From contig NC_014762.1 in assembly GCF_000183725.1 (NCBI RefSeq), forward strand, positions 1,860,001-1,924,000: a stretch of DNA of 64,000 nucleotides. Direction: 5' to 3'. Shown here piece after piece: positions 27,078 to 36,106 of this stretch. A program made the position numbers and the translations under genes. Numbering within the stretch: position 1 is the first letter of the stretch; each line of letters begins with the position of its first letter. The stretch comes from Sulfuricurvum kujiense DSM 16994 (GTDB lineage Bacteria > Campylobacterota > Campylobacteria > Campylobacterales > Sulfurimonadaceae). Below the pieces are notes generated by a model. The model had not been told where the DNA came from, did not search any database, and was given only the letters and a program-made list of their open reading frames with translations.

Positions 27078-27894
27078 GGTAGCGAAACGCAAACCCTGCA
27101 TCTTGCAAAACCCGCGGATAAACTTCTTTGGAATCCAGCATAACACTGGAACCCTCTCCGAATACGAGTTTCACTACCCACTCGGGGAGATCAAAAAACG
27201 TAGGTCGATGCAAAATCTGCCCCATAGTTTTGGTCTGTGCCATATTGCTGATCGGTTCGGGCGAAGTAAAGTTGACGCCCCCCTTTATCTCTTTATGATC
27301 AATTAAAAATGCCGCCGCACGTATCAAATCGTCCAAATGGATCCACGAGATCATCTGAAATCCGTCTCCCATTTTCCCACCGAGTCCGATCTTGAAAGGG
27401 GTAAGCATTTTCGCCATCGCACCGCCTCTCCTGCCGTAAACGACGCCGAAACGCATTGCACAGACACGGGTAACATCCGATTGAGCCTTAAATGCGGCAT
27501 ATTCCCAATCCTGTGCCAATGAGGCTAAAAAATCATCTCCGAAATGGGAAGAAAATTCATCATGTTGATGGTAAGAATCATAAATTCCGACGGCAGAAGC
27601 ATTTAAAAGAGTATGGGGAGGAGACTCGCACAAAGAGAGGGCTTCGACCAAAGTTTCCGTCGTCTCTAACCGGCTGTTGCGTAAAATTTCTTTATAGCTT
27701 TTCGTCCACCGCCCCAAAATATTGGCTCCGGCCAAATTTATCAGGACATCCGAACCCTCCAGCTTTTTAGCGACTGTTTCAGCTGACATCCCGCTGCGTA
27801 TACTCAGTGCGACAACCTCATCTCCCCTGCTTTCAAAGAAAACCTTCATTCCGCTTCCCACAAATCCGCTTACACCGCAAATTACTATCTTCAT
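27031..27894 (-). CDS. NAD(P)-dependent epimerase-like protein (TIGR01777 type)
   Basis: 287 aa from ATG at 27894 (MKIVICGVSGFVGSGMK); an upstream extension has no support. N-terminal Rossmann motif GVSGFVGSG, then DVLINLAGANILGRWTKSYK, which is the hallmark of the TIGR01777/YfcH branch, and a C-terminal DUF1731-like part containing LPEWVVKLVFGEGS. The family's physiological substrate is unknown. Divergent from the NIF3-like gene and overlapping pfkA tail to tail. Confidence 0.88.
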   Translation of the reverse strand: MKIVICGVSGFVGSGMKVFFESRGDEVVALSIRSGMSAETVAKKLEGSDVLINLAGANILGRWTKSYKEILRNSRLETTETLVEALSLCESPPHTLLNASAVGIYDSYHQHDEFSSHFGDDFLASLAQDWEYAAFKAQSDVTRVCAMRFGVVYGRRGGAMAKMLTPFKIGLGGKMGDGFQMISWIHLDDLIRAAAFLIDHKEIKGGVNFTSPEPISNMAQTKTMGQILHRPTFFDLPEWVVKLVFGEGSSVMLDSKEVYPRVLQDAGFAFRYPTFDSALEEIVRVPD

Positions 27895-27999
27895 ATGCTT
27901 CCTTTTCCTGCTTGTTCTATTGTAGCTTAAAGGGTGCATGGTATGATTAAAGATATAATTGAATTCACTCTTTAATCCAATTCTAATGGAGTCTCGGCC

Positions 28000-28323
28000 A
28001 TGTTCTTCCATTTATTTGTCTATGTTCCCGTCCAAGACGCCGAAAAGCTCAAACAGGCCCTTTTTAATGCCGGAGCAGGAAAATACGAACATTACGATCA
28101 ATGCTGCTGGGAAGTACGGGGAATCGGTCAATTTCGCCCTTTAACAGGTTCAAATCCCTTCATCGGAGCTCAAAATACGCTGGAAAAAGTGGAAGAGGTA
28201 AAAATTGAAATGATTTGTGAAGATGAACAGATCAAGGGTGTTTTAAAAGCGTTAAAAGAGAATCATCCGTATGAAGAACCGGCTTATGGAGTGATAGGAA
28301 TTAAGACGTTGGAAGATTTTTAA
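28000..28323 (+). CDS. YqfO/NIF3 C-terminal-like (CutA-fold) protein
   Basis: 107 aa stand-alone version of the CutA/PII-like domain found inserted in YqfO/NIF3 proteins. Marks are KLFVYVP-like start (FHLFVYVPVQDAEKLKQAL), CCWEVRGIGQFRP, GSNPFIG and the end NHPYEEPAYGVI. The fold suggests trimer or small-molecule binding; function unknown. ATG at 28000, GGAG 9-12 bases before it. Convergent with the cytochrome gene. Confidence 0.85.
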   Translation: MFFHLFVYVPVQDAEKLKQALFNAGAGKYEHYDQCCWEVRGIGQFRPLTGSNPFIGAQNTLEKVEEVKIEMICEDEQIKGVLKALKENHPYEEPAYGVIGIKTLEDF

Positions 28324-28342
28324 AATTCCCCGAGAGGGGAAT
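28321..28342 (-). terminator. Probable terminator of the cytochrome c gene
   Basis: On the minus strand ATTCCCC-tctc-GGGGAAT is followed by TTTTA, 6 bases after the cytochrome stop codon. The T-run is short, so efficiency is uncertain. Confidence 0.6.
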
Positions 28343-28348
28343 GTGGCA

Positions 28349-28681
28349 TCAGCCGCAAGAAGGAACGTTTCCTGAGTCTGAACCGTACATGAACAAGAAA
28401 TCGCGTAGATCTTGTGCTTGGTTTTTGAATGCTTCACCGTTGAAATATGCAGCAGATTTGTCTTTTGCATGAGCAGCTTTAATTTTTTCGCCACCGTTTG
28501 CGAATAGGTCATCCCACTCGTCTTGTGTATGCATTGCTGCACCTTTTGTACCGTTACCGTGACAATTTTTACAGGTTTTCAAATATACTTTTTGACCTTT
28601 TTTGTCATCAGCGGATACAGTTGTACTGATCATTCCTACAGCAACTACTGCCGCAAGAAAAAGTGATGTTGACTTTTTCAT
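28349..28681 (-). CDS. Small periplasmic c-type cytochrome
   Basis: 110 aa with a Sec signal peptide (about 1-24, ending TVSADD). One haem site, CKNCH, at about residues 37-41. The C-terminus YGSDSGNVPSCG ends with another Cys. Met residues near 49 and 94 could be axial ligands. It probably carries electrons in the periplasm; no partner is encoded next to it. ATG at 28681, preceded by a leader containing a 12-bp perfect inverted repeat (28712-28753). Confidence 0.87.
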   Translation of the reverse strand: MKKSTSLFLAAVVAVGMISTTVSADDKKGQKVYLKTCKNCHGNGTKGAAMHTQDEWDDLFANGGEKIKAAHAKDKSAAYFNGEAFKNQAQDLRDFLFMYGSDSGNVPSCG

Positions 28682-28711
28682 ATATCATTCTCCTAGGAAA
28701 TTATTGTTTAT

Positions 28712-28753
28712 AAGACACCTTCACCGTTTTCAATAAAAAAATGAAGGTGTCTT
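28712..28753. repeat. 12-bp perfect inverted repeat upstream of the cytochrome gene
   Basis: AAGACACCTTCA (28712-28723) and TGAAGGTGTCTT (28742-28753) are exact reverse complements separated by 18 AT-rich bases. It lies 31 bases upstream of the cytochrome ATG. No T-run follows on either strand, so an operator or an mRNA leader hairpin is more likely than a terminator. The rest of the 28682-28860 spacer holds a possible -10 (TATCAT on the minus strand near 28767) and nothing else evident. Confidence 0.8.
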
Positions 28754-28860
28754 GCTACATGAGTATGATATCGGATAAAGGATAAATAGAGGTTTAACAG
28801 AATCTGAATTTAATATTCTTTTGATTTATTTTATCAAAAATGTATCAAATTATCACATTG

Positions 28861-29202
28861 TTACTCGGCATCTACTTCCGGTTCAAATTCCTCTTTTCCT
28901 TGGCTTGCACGAACTTCTAAACGGATTTTATCCTGGCGGATTTTTCGGTATGCTTTGTATTGGGCCTTTTTCAACTCATCACCGCTCAATCCCACTTCTT
29001 CACCGATCTCTTCAGCAGAAAGCCCCCCCTCGTTCATCATCACCATACGAAACTCTTTCTTCGTTAGATGACGTTTCAGCGATGCATACAACGCCCGCTC
29101 ATCATCTCCGATCTCTACGGCGCTGCATTCGTAGAGCCGTGCCAATACTTCTCGGATGGTTTTATTCGGGTTGTAGCGAAGCCATAAAGAATTTTCTAAC
29201 AT
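28861..29202 (-). CDS. Small protein with sigma-70 region-4-like helix-turn-helix
   Basis: 113 aa from ATG at 29202 (MLENSLWLRYNPNKTIREVLARLY), one-base overlap with the serB stop (TAATG). The middle, KRHLTKKEFRMVMMNEGGLSAEEIGEEVGLSGDEL (residues about 50-84), looks like the C-terminal HTH of sigma factors; the end is strongly acidic. It has no region 2, so it is not a sigma factor itself. It may be a DNA-binding regulator; I infer this from the pattern only. Confidence 0.75.
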   Translation of the reverse strand: MLENSLWLRYNPNKTIREVLARLYECSAVEIGDDERALYASLKRHLTKKEFRMVMMNEGGLSAEEIGEEVGLSGDELKKAQYKAYRKIRQDKIRLEVRASQGKEEFEPEVDAE

Positions 29203-29828
29203 TAAAATACCTTTGTAATAATCTGTGTGAGGTCTTTCGTATCTACGATAATATTCGCCTCTTTTTTGAGAATCTCTTTGGCGCAAAAGGCGACTCGTGT
29301 TCCGGCGTGCGCAAACATGGAACGATCATTCGCCCCATCCCCAACGACCATCGTCTCTTCTTCGGAAATCCCGAAAAGTCCCTGCAAACGCTGCAGCATG
29401 TCCCCTTTGGAGAAATCGAACATCATGTCTCCGCCGACAAGGCCGGTCAGGTGTCCGTGTTTTTCATGCAAGACATTGGAAAAATCGGCATCGTATCCTA
29501 GGATATGTTTGGCATACGATGTAGCCGAACGGAATCCGCCGCTGAAACAAACGACCTTCATTCCCCGGCTTTTTAGATCGGCAATCGTTTCGACGGCTCC
29601 GGGCATATAGGGGAGATTATGACAAATCTTCTCGACCTTTGAAAATTCCAACCCTTTTAGAAGACCGACACGCTCACGCAAACTCTCAAAAAAATCGAGT
29701 TCTCCGTTCATCGCCCTCTCGGTTATGGCGGATACCTGTGCACCGATTCCGAGCGCCTCGGCGAAAAAATCGATCGTCTCCCCGTCCATCAGAGTAGAAT
29801 CAAAATCAAATACCGCTAACTTTATCAA
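29202..29828 (-). CDS. serB: Phosphoserine phosphatase
   Basis: 208 aa HAD-family enzyme: last step of serine synthesis. With the TTG start at 29828 it begins MIKLAVFDFDSTLMDGETID; DFDST (8-12) supplies nucleophile Asp8 and acid Asp10, CFSGGF near 95 and GDGANDRSM near 163 complete the HAD motifs. Upstream frame extension would run into metF on the other strand, so the TTG is preferred; length then matches Campylobacter SerB. Translationally coupled to the small HTH gene. Confidence 0.9.
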   Translation of the reverse strand: MIKLAVFDFDSTLMDGETIDFFAEALGIGAQVSAITERAMNGELDFFESLRERVGLLKGLEFSKVEKICHNLPYMPGAVETIADLKSRGMKVVCFSGGFRSATSYAKHILGYDADFSNVLHEKHGHLTGLVGGDMMFDFSKGDMLQRLQGLFGISEEETMVVGDGANDRSMFAHAGTRVAFCAKEILKKEANIIVDTKDLTQIITKVF

Positions 29829-29846
29829 ATCATCTTTCCTATTTGT

Positions 29847-29852
29847 TATAAT
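29847..29852 (+). promoter_or_regulatory. -10 box of metF
   Basis: TATAAT, 27 bases before the metF start codon, in the 51-base spacer shared with the divergent serB gene. Confidence 0.5.
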
Positions 29853-29879
29853 GACGCAATTATATCCAAAAGGGCCCTT

Positions 29880-30788
29880 TTGTTCGAAACCTTTATCCAT
29901 AAACTTCGTCACGACACCTATATTACTCTGGAAACGACGCCGTCGCGCTCTGCCCAGTTTGCCCCCACAATCGAAAAAATCGCCGCTTTAGGGCTGGATA
30001 AACTGGTAGACGGGTTCAGTACGACCGACAATCCTCTGGCAAAACTCAAATACAATGCCCTTTTTGCCGCCATGAAACTCCAAGACCGATTCGGCCTCCC
30101 GACTTTGGCGACGATGAGCATGCGTGACCGCAACCGCATCGCTTTGCAATCCGATCTTCTCGGAGCCAACGAAGCGAACGTACGGGCGATTCTTGCCCTC
30201 ACCGGCGACAGCGCCCACTACTCCGATCAGCCTCATGCCAAAGGGGTCTTTGAGGGGAACAGCAAACTGCTTCTCGACATCATCACGACCCTTAACCGCG
30301 GTACCGATATTGCGGAACAAAAACTTCTCGCTCCCGTTCAGGAGATTTACCCGTTTGCCGTTATCGACTCGTATGCCAAAAGTGCCGCAACCTTGCAAAA
30401 AAAGATGATAAAAAAAGTAGCCCACGGCGCCATCGCGATCATCTCCCAGCCCGTGTACGATATTGAGAATGCAAAACAGCTGCTCTCTATGATGGAGAGT
30501 GCGAACGAACAATCGCCTCATGCCGAAAAAAGTATCCTCGTTCTCGGTTTTTTTCCGATTACCAAACTCCGTACCGCCCGCTTTTTGGATGAAAACGTTC
30601 CGGGGATTTACGTCCCGCACGCATGGGTCGAAGCGCTCGAAGCCGCATCACTCATCAGCCCCGAGGAAGAGTACCGCGTGGGGTTTGAGCTGAGTAAAAC
30701 CCTTTTCGAAGAACTCAAAGCGCTCCATCCGAAAATCCACATCATGACCGCCAATCAGTTTGAGTTAGCCAAGGCGATTTTGAGCTAA
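29880..30788 (+). CDS. metF: Methylenetetrahydrofolate reductase
   Basis: 302 aa, TIM-barrel flavoprotein reducing methylene-THF to methyl-THF for methionine synthesis. Begins MFETFIHKLRHDTYITLETTPSRSAQF from a TTG at 29880, which follows AAAAGGGCCC. Later, RAILALTGDSAHY (the FAD/folate region), and AIISQPVYDIENAKQLLSMM, matching the GAITQxFFD-type segment, and ILVLGFFPITKLRTARFL support it. The sequence is a divergent Campylobacterota form, so the name is likely rather than certain. Divergent from serB. Confidence 0.84.
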   Translation: MFETFIHKLRHDTYITLETTPSRSAQFAPTIEKIAALGLDKLVDGFSTTDNPLAKLKYNALFAAMKLQDRFGLPTLATMSMRDRNRIALQSDLLGANEANVRAILALTGDSAHYSDQPHAKGVFEGNSKLLLDIITTLNRGTDIAEQKLLAPVQEIYPFAVIDSYAKSAATLQKKMIKKVAHGAIAIISQPVYDIENAKQLLSMMESANEQSPHAEKSILVLGFFPITKLRTARFLDENVPGIYVPHAWVEALEAASLISPEEEYRVGFELSKTLFEELKALHPKIHIMTANQFELAKAILS

Positions 30789-30802
30789 TCAATTTTATCT
30801 CT

Positions 30803-32335
30803 TTACGAAAACTGACCCGCTTGTAAAACGAGATTAGGATATGAGTTTAAATTAGGTACTGATTGATTATTTTTTTGAGTATCTGAAATCATTTTATCAA
30901 TGATTTTGGAATATACTAAATTGTTATTATTTCTCTTTTCATATAATTTTTCTAAACTTACCTCTAATAATGAAGAATATGTATTGATTAATCCATCCAA
31001 TGAATGATGTTTAATCTCTCGTGTTCCATTATAAAAACCATTTTGATTAGTTATCACGTTTGATTGAAATTGACGTGATAAATCAAGTTTTAGTTGATCT
31101 ACCTTGTCTTTAAAAAATGTCCCTTTTTTATTATTCGGTGTTTCAATATAAATATCAAATTCATTGTTAGAAGATTGTTTTAACATAATCAAAAATAATA
31201 AATAGCCTAAGTGTATTGAGTCAGTCATTTGCCAAGTCAAGACAATAGCTGATAAAACCGTCGCTACTTGTTCCTGATCTCTTAAACCCAATTTAAAAAA
31301 GTTAGCATAGAGGGTAAAAAGCTCGACATTAAGGTCTTTGTCTTTGTAAACCTCTTGTTCCAAAGGGGAAAATAGTTTTTCATCTTTGGTAATACCGTGA
31401 AGTTCAAAAAGATAATAAGCAAAGGCATAATTATCAGGTATTTTGAGATTATATTCTTGATCGAAAAAACGTTTTAGATAGCGCTCAGATGCAAAATTTT
31501 GACCATAAACAGCATTGATGGAATGTGAAAGTTGTTTCGAATCGGTTGCAATCACAAACACAATTCCGGGAATATCAAAAATATGTTTGATATTTTCGAG
31601 CAATTCAATCGCATAATTTGGTCGACATCGATCCAACTCATCGATAAAAACAAACATCGGTAAATTTTTGGATTGAATGTTTTTATCGATAAATTTTAAT
31701 AGTTTCCCCATATTTTCTTTGAATGTACTGATACTTTGTCGAACGGTTTCATGCTCTGACAATGCAAACTCGGCTAATTTTGAAAGTACCGATTCGACTT
31801 CATTTTTAAGTGAATCATCTTCTGTCTCATTCTCATTTTTTATATTTTCAGTACTATCACCAAATTCTTCTTTTAACTGATCATATGTTAATCCTGTAAT
31901 CTTTTTAATAACTATTGGCATTAGCAGTTTTTTTGATGTCTTACATACTGTCGTAAATAGTTGTTGACCTTTTACGCTTTTAGTAAGAAAAGGACTTAAC
32001 GAAGTATTCATTTCTGAGATAAAAGCTAACAGTGGCTGATCCGAATAATCGTTTTGCCACGCATCAAAATAGATGACAGGATGTTTTTGTGATGCAAGTT
32101 CTTCAGAAAGATTTTTTAAAAAGTAGGTTTTGCCAAATCCCCATTCGGCATTGATATTTAATACAAAAGGCTTATTTGGGGTGTTTGCATAACGCTTTAA
32201 GAGATATTCGGAAAGATACTTGCCTTCACTCTGTCGGTTCAGTAAATCATCTTTCCAAACAACTTGTTTTTCTTTCATTTTACATCTCGTTCGATTGTAT
32301 TTTTGGAGTAGATAGTTTACAGCAAATTCATTCAT
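30803..32335 (-). CDS. KAP-family P-loop NTPase, AT-rich
   Basis: 510 aa (a start at residue 20, 32278, is also possible). Walker A region NAEWGFGKT at about 62-70, with Ala replacing the first Gly; the second conserved strand YFDAWQNDYSDQPL near 89; Walker B FVFIDELDRCRPNYAIELL near 228-246, the KAP hallmark; then VFVIATDSKQL as sensor. No membrane helices are evident, unlike many KAP proteins. KAP NTPases include phage-exclusion factors such as PifA. The gene is far more AT-rich than serS and metF beside it, and its 5' side borders a palindromic repeat: signs of horizontal gain. Confidence 0.88.
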   Translation of the reverse strand: MNEFAVNYLLQKYNRTRCKMKEKQVVWKDDLLNRQSEGKYLSEYLLKRYANTPNKPFVLNINAEWGFGKTYFLKNLSEELASQKHPVIYFDAWQNDYSDQPLLAFISEMNTSLSPFLTKSVKGQQLFTTVCKTSKKLLMPIVIKKITGLTYDQLKEEFGDSTENIKNENETEDDSLKNEVESVLSKLAEFALSEHETVRQSISTFKENMGKLLKFIDKNIQSKNLPMFVFIDELDRCRPNYAIELLENIKHIFDIPGIVFVIATDSKQLSHSINAVYGQNFASERYLKRFFDQEYNLKIPDNYAFAYYLFELHGITKDEKLFSPLEQEVYKDKDLNVELFTLYANFFKLGLRDQEQVATVLSAIVLTWQMTDSIHLGYLLFLIMLKQSSNNEFDIYIETPNNKKGTFFKDKVDQLKLDLSRQFQSNVITNQNGFYNGTREIKHHSLDGLINTYSSLLEVSLEKLYEKRNNNNLVYSKIIDKMISDTQKNNQSVPNLNSYPNLVLQAGQFS

Positions 32336-32353
32336 TATTGTATAGGTGTATTT

Positions 32354-32412
32354 CGTTCGTGGTGAGCCTGTCGAACCATGAACTTACCCTTCGACAAGCT
32401 CAGGGCGAACGG
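32354..32412. repeat. REP-like palindromic element
   Basis: Two imperfect inverted arms, CGTTCGTGGTGAGCCTGTCGAA and the complement of CTTCGACAAGCTCAGGGCGAACGG split by about 14 bases, form a long hairpin. This motif is a common intergenic palindrome in many bacterial genomes; when wrongly translated it gives the strings LRQAQGER and VRPELVEG. It lies between the KAP gene and serS. Only this copy was seen in the window. Confidence 0.85.
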
Positions 32413-32495
32413 AGGAAGCTACGGAACGATTTTCACCTAATTTCAGCCTCTTTTGGCTATAATCGATCATTATTAAATTGCAGGAATGACCCTTT

Positions 32496-33740
32496 ATGAT
32501 CGATGTAAAACTTCTCCAGAAAAATTTTGACGAAACGACTACTGCACTTATGCGCAAAAAAGTAGACCCATCCGTTATCAATGAACTAAGAACCGCTAAC
32601 GAAAACCTCAAAAGCGCCAAAACGGCGTATGAAACGCTGCAAGCCAAACAAAACGAACTCAGCCGCCTTTTCGGTCAATACAAAAAAGAGGGAAAAAGCA
32701 CCGATGAGCTAAAAATCGAAGTCGATGCCAACAAAGCAACGCTTAACGATCTCCTTGATGCGCAGCGTGCAGCCGAAGAGGCCCTCGATGCGATCATCAT
32801 GCGTATCCCGAACATCCCCGATGCGGATGTACCCGACGGCGAAGATGAAAACGACAATATCGAAATCCGCAAAGTCCTCACCCCGCCTACATTTTCTTTT
32901 ACCCCGAAAGAGCACTGGGAACTGGCTGAGCAAAACGGATGGATCGATTTCGAGCGCGGTGTCAAACTCGCCAAAAGCCGTTTCAGCGTCGTAAGCGGCA
33001 TGGGTGCGCGTTTAGAGCGTGCCCTCATCAACTTCATGCTCGATTTCAACCGTGAGCGGGGATTTGAAGAGTATAGTGTTCCGATGCTCGTCAACCGCCG
33101 TGCATTAGAGGGGACAGGTCAGCTTCCGAAATTCGAAGACGATCTGTTTAAAGTCGAAGAAGAAGAACTCTATCTCATCCCGACCGCCGAAGTTCCCCTC
33201 ACCAATCTTTTTCAAGATGAAATCCTAAACGGCACCGATTTGCCGATCAAAATGACGGGATATACCTCATGTTTCCGCAAAGAAGCAGGTTCGGGCGGAC
33301 GCGACGTTCGCGGTATGATCCGCCAACACCAGTTTCACAAAGTGGAACTCGTTGCCATCACCCGTGCCGACCAAAGTGATGCGGTCTTTGAGGATATGGT
33401 GGCCTGTGCATCTGACCTCTTGGCTGCACTAGGACTTCCGCACCGTCTCGTCACCCTCTGTACGGGCGATTTGGGATTCGGTGCGGCACGCACCGTCGAT
33501 CTGGAAGTATGGCTACCGGGACAAAACAGCTACCGTGAAATCAGTTCCGTCTCCAATACACGGGACTTCCAAGCCCGCCGAGCGAAGATCCGCTACAAAG
33601 AAGAGGGGAAAAATATCCTCGCCCATACCCTAAACGGTTCAAGTTTAGCGGTCGGACGGACGATGATAGCTATTATGGAAAATTTCCAGCAAGAAGACGG
33701 CACGATACTTATCCCTGCCGTATTGCAAAAATACCTCTAA
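32496..33740 (+). CDS. serS: Seryl-tRNA synthetase
   Basis: 414 aa class II synthetase. The N-terminal tRNA-binding coiled coil covers about residues 28-100; motif 2 is [31 protein letters not shown] near 265-290 and motif 3 [19 protein letters not shown] near 379-397. Length is normal. ATG at 32496 with AGGA upstream and TATAAT at 32458-32463. Followed 17 bases later by the TPR/PflB-like gene, as I recall for C. jejuni. Confidence 0.97.
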   Translation: MIDVKLLQKNFDETTTALMRKKVDPSVINELRTANENLKSAKTAYETLQAKQNELSRLFGQYKKEGKSTDELKIEVDANKATLNDLLDAQRAAEEALDAIIMRIPNIPDADVPDGEDENDNIEIRKVLTPPTFSFTPKEHWELAEQNGWIDFERGVKLAKSRFSVVSGMGARLERALINFMLDFNRERGFEEYSVPMLVNRRALEGTGQLPKFEDDLFKVEEEELYLIPTAEVPLTNLFQDEILNGTDLPIKMTGYTSCFRKEAGSGGRDVRGMIRQHQFHKVELVAITRADQSDAVFEDMVACASDLLAALGLPHRLVTLCTGDLGFGAARTVDLEVWLPGQNSYREISSVSNTRDFQARRAKIRYKEEGKNILAHTLNGSSLAVGRTMIAIMENFQQEDGTILIPAVLQKYL

Positions 33741-33757
33741 AAGGTTAAAGAGAGCCC

Positions 33758-36106
33758 ATGGCTGAAGAGCAAGAAGAGATAATTATTATCGAGGAAGCCG
33801 ATGCTGCCGGCGTCGAAAAAACGGCGGCAGGTGCTTCTGAGCCTACCGGTGAAAAACCGAGCCTACTCAAAAATAAACGTCTTATTCTCATTATTGCCGG
33901 TGCTGTAGGTCTGCTCCTCCTCGTAGGTGGAGGTGTGGCATTTTTCTCCTCTCATTCTTCACAAGAGGCCAAGCCTACGGAGCAGCCTATCGCCGATGCG
34001 GTAAAACCTTCCCAAGAAAATATCATCGCCCCCAGCGCACTGGAAAACATGATCGAACGTGCCAATTATCTTTACGCCAACGGAAATCCGACCGAGGCAT
34101 TAAAACTGTATGAAAAAATAGCCCTCTATTCCGAAGCGATCTCCCAGTATAATTTGGGTGTCGTCCAACTCAAAGAGGGGGAGTACAAAGAAGCTTTGGA
34201 GAATTTCAAACACTCTATCGCCAATGGTGAAAACCGATGTGTCAGTGCTATCAATGCCGCTGTCTGCTGTCTCAATCTAAAACGTGAAAAAGAGTTCAAT
34301 TATTACATCAAGATGGCTGATTCCTATCTCCCGCAAGAGAGCAGCTCGCCAATGTATTCTTATTATTATTCCCTGGTCAATTACTACAAAGGCAATTACC
34401 TCGAAGCTCTCAGTGCGCTAAAGCATCCGACAACGGATGAGTATCAAACGATACAAAACAAGCTGCGTGCCAAAATCAGCGCGATGTACGGAAATTTCAC
34501 CGATGCCATCAATACACTTGAGAATCCGAAACAGGAAGAGGACTCTTTCTCTCGTGGACTTTTGTATGCCAACCTCGGAGATTTAAAGTCGGCAAAAAAA
34601 TATTTGACCGATGCCATCAAGCAAAATGACGAGCCGGTAGAAGAGCAACTTGCTTTAGCCCTTGTCGATCTTAAAATGGGGCTGCACGAAGAAGCCGCAA
34701 AGCTGATTAAAGACAGTACCGATACCTATCGCAATGATGTCTATGCCCCCTATCCTCTCCATGTCTTTTTGAAGCCGTCCCTATACAATCCCGATGATAT
34801 CCAACGCCTCTATCGCAAAAGCAGCGGGGATAACCGCCAGCAAGTCTATCGAAGCATTTTGTACTTTGCACCGTATAAAATTTTTAATGCGGAACAAACC
34901 ATTAACTATATCCGAAAAGGGAATGCCAATATTTATATTGATGACATTGAGAGTGCAAAAGAGTATCTTAAAACGAGTACACGGGCATCAAGTGTCGACT
35001 ACGGTATTGTCCTCGCGATCCAAAAAGCTCTAAAATTTCGCCTAAGAGATGCGAATGCACAACTATCGGCATTGCTTAAACGTAATCCACAACACTCGAT
35101 TCTCCACTACGATCTGGCTTTGACCTACGCTCAAATGGGAGATATGTCGAAAGCGCATGAGCATTTTTTACGCTCCTATTATCTTGATGCCAATAATTAC
35201 ATGTCCGGTATTTTTGCCGTTATGTGCTCCGATATGATCGGAAATAATAATCCGAAACTGACCTCTATTCTGAAAGACAACCTTTCACAAGAACCGGAAA
35301 AAGAGGAATTCGAGCTATACCGAACCCTTCTGGATATTACCCAAAACAATTTCCCGAGTGCCTCTAAATGGCTGGATAACACTTACAAAGAACGCCCTTT
35401 ATATCTTGCACTTAATGTTTTAATCGCAACCGAAATGGAACAATACGATGTCGCCCGCACGAGTGCAAAACGCTTGAGCGCTCTTCAACCGCATGACATG
35501 CTTCCGAATTTTATGGTCATCGAGACAAATTTTAGTGATATGAAACCGAAGGCTTTTGCCTCTTCGGCACTTAATTATCTTAAAAAACAGACATTTCATT
35601 ATGACGATCTCTATTACGGTCCTCAGCTGACTCGTGACAAAGCGGTACAAATGGCAGCGATGACCGGCCAGCTGACCCCGTTTATAAAACGCCTCGAAAC
35701 CATATTGCCGACAACGACGGACAATACCGCCGATATCATATCAGCGTTGGCGGAGGGGCATTTTTACAATCAGGATTTTGAAAAATCGTATGTCCTCTAC
35801 AATCAGCTTATCGATACGTACAAAATCCGTGATGAACAGACCCTCTTTTTAGGGGCATGTGCCTCTATCGGAGCGGAACATTACGAAAATGCGATTGCAT
35901 TGTTGGAACTGTCAAGAATGAAGAATCCGTCTTATTCAGAAACACGCTATGCTTTGGGTCTTTTATACATGCAAACGTTCAATAATCAAGCGGCTACTAA
36001 CCTATTCGGCAAAATGGGCAATACGGGATTTCAATCGCGGTACTTCGACTTTGCGATTGACACAAATAAGCTCTTAACGGAGCCTCAAAATTTTCACCCT
36101 CTGTGA
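33758..36106 (+). CDS. pflB: PflB-like TPR protein of the flagellar motor
   Basis: 782 aa. An acidic cytoplasmic N-terminus (1-40), one membrane helix (about 41-63), then a long periplasmic array of TPR-type helical repeats (for example ANYLYANGNPTEALKLYEKIALYSEAISQYNLGVVQ near 103-138; key pattern of small residues at 8, 20, 27). C. jejuni PflB has the same layout and sits next to serS; it is a scaffold of the high-torque motor disks and is needed for motility. Similarity was not computed, so the name rests on topology, size and synteny. The end overlaps pssA by 13 bases. Confidence 0.8.
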   Translation: MAEEQEEIIIIEEADAAGVEKTAAGASEPTGEKPSLLKNKRLILIIAGAVGLLLLVGGGVAFFSSHSSQEAKPTEQPIADAVKPSQENIIAPSALENMIERANYLYANGNPTEALKLYEKIALYSEAISQYNLGVVQLKEGEYKEALENFKHSIANGENRCVSAINAAVCCLNLKREKEFNYYIKMADSYLPQESSSPMYSYYYSLVNYYKGNYLEALSALKHPTTDEYQTIQNKLRAKISAMYGNFTDAINTLENPKQEEDSFSRGLLYANLGDLKSAKKYLTDAIKQNDEPVEEQLALALVDLKMGLHEEAAKLIKDSTDTYRNDVYAPYPLHVFLKPSLYNPDDIQRLYRKSSGDNRQQVYRSILYFAPYKIFNAEQTINYIRKGNANIYIDDIESAKEYLKTSTRASSVDYGIVLAIQKALKFRLRDANAQLSALLKRNPQHSILHYDLALTYAQMGDMSKAHEHFLRSYYLDANNYMSGIFAVMCSDMIGNNNPKLTSILKDNLSQEPEKEEFELYRTLLDITQNNFPSASKWLDNTYKERPLYLALNVLIATEMEQYDVARTSAKRLSALQPHDMLPNFMVIETNFSDMKPKAFASSALNYLKKQTFHYDDLYYGPQLTRDKAVQMAAMTGQLTPFIKRLETILPTTTDNTADIISALAEGHFYNQDFEKSYVLYNQLIDTYKIRDEQTLFLGACASIGAEHYENAIALLELSRMKNPSYSETRYALGLLYMQTFNNQAATNLFGKMGNTGFQSRYFDFAIDTNKLLTEPQNFHPL

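Noticed and set aside
28821-29501. 226-codon plus-strand frame across serB and the small HTH gene
   Set aside because: Both minus-strand genes have clear motifs; this frame has none.
32176-32499. 107-codon frame ending with LRQAQGERRKLRND
   Set aside because: Known false translation of the REP-like palindrome; overlaps the KAP gene start and has no coding support.
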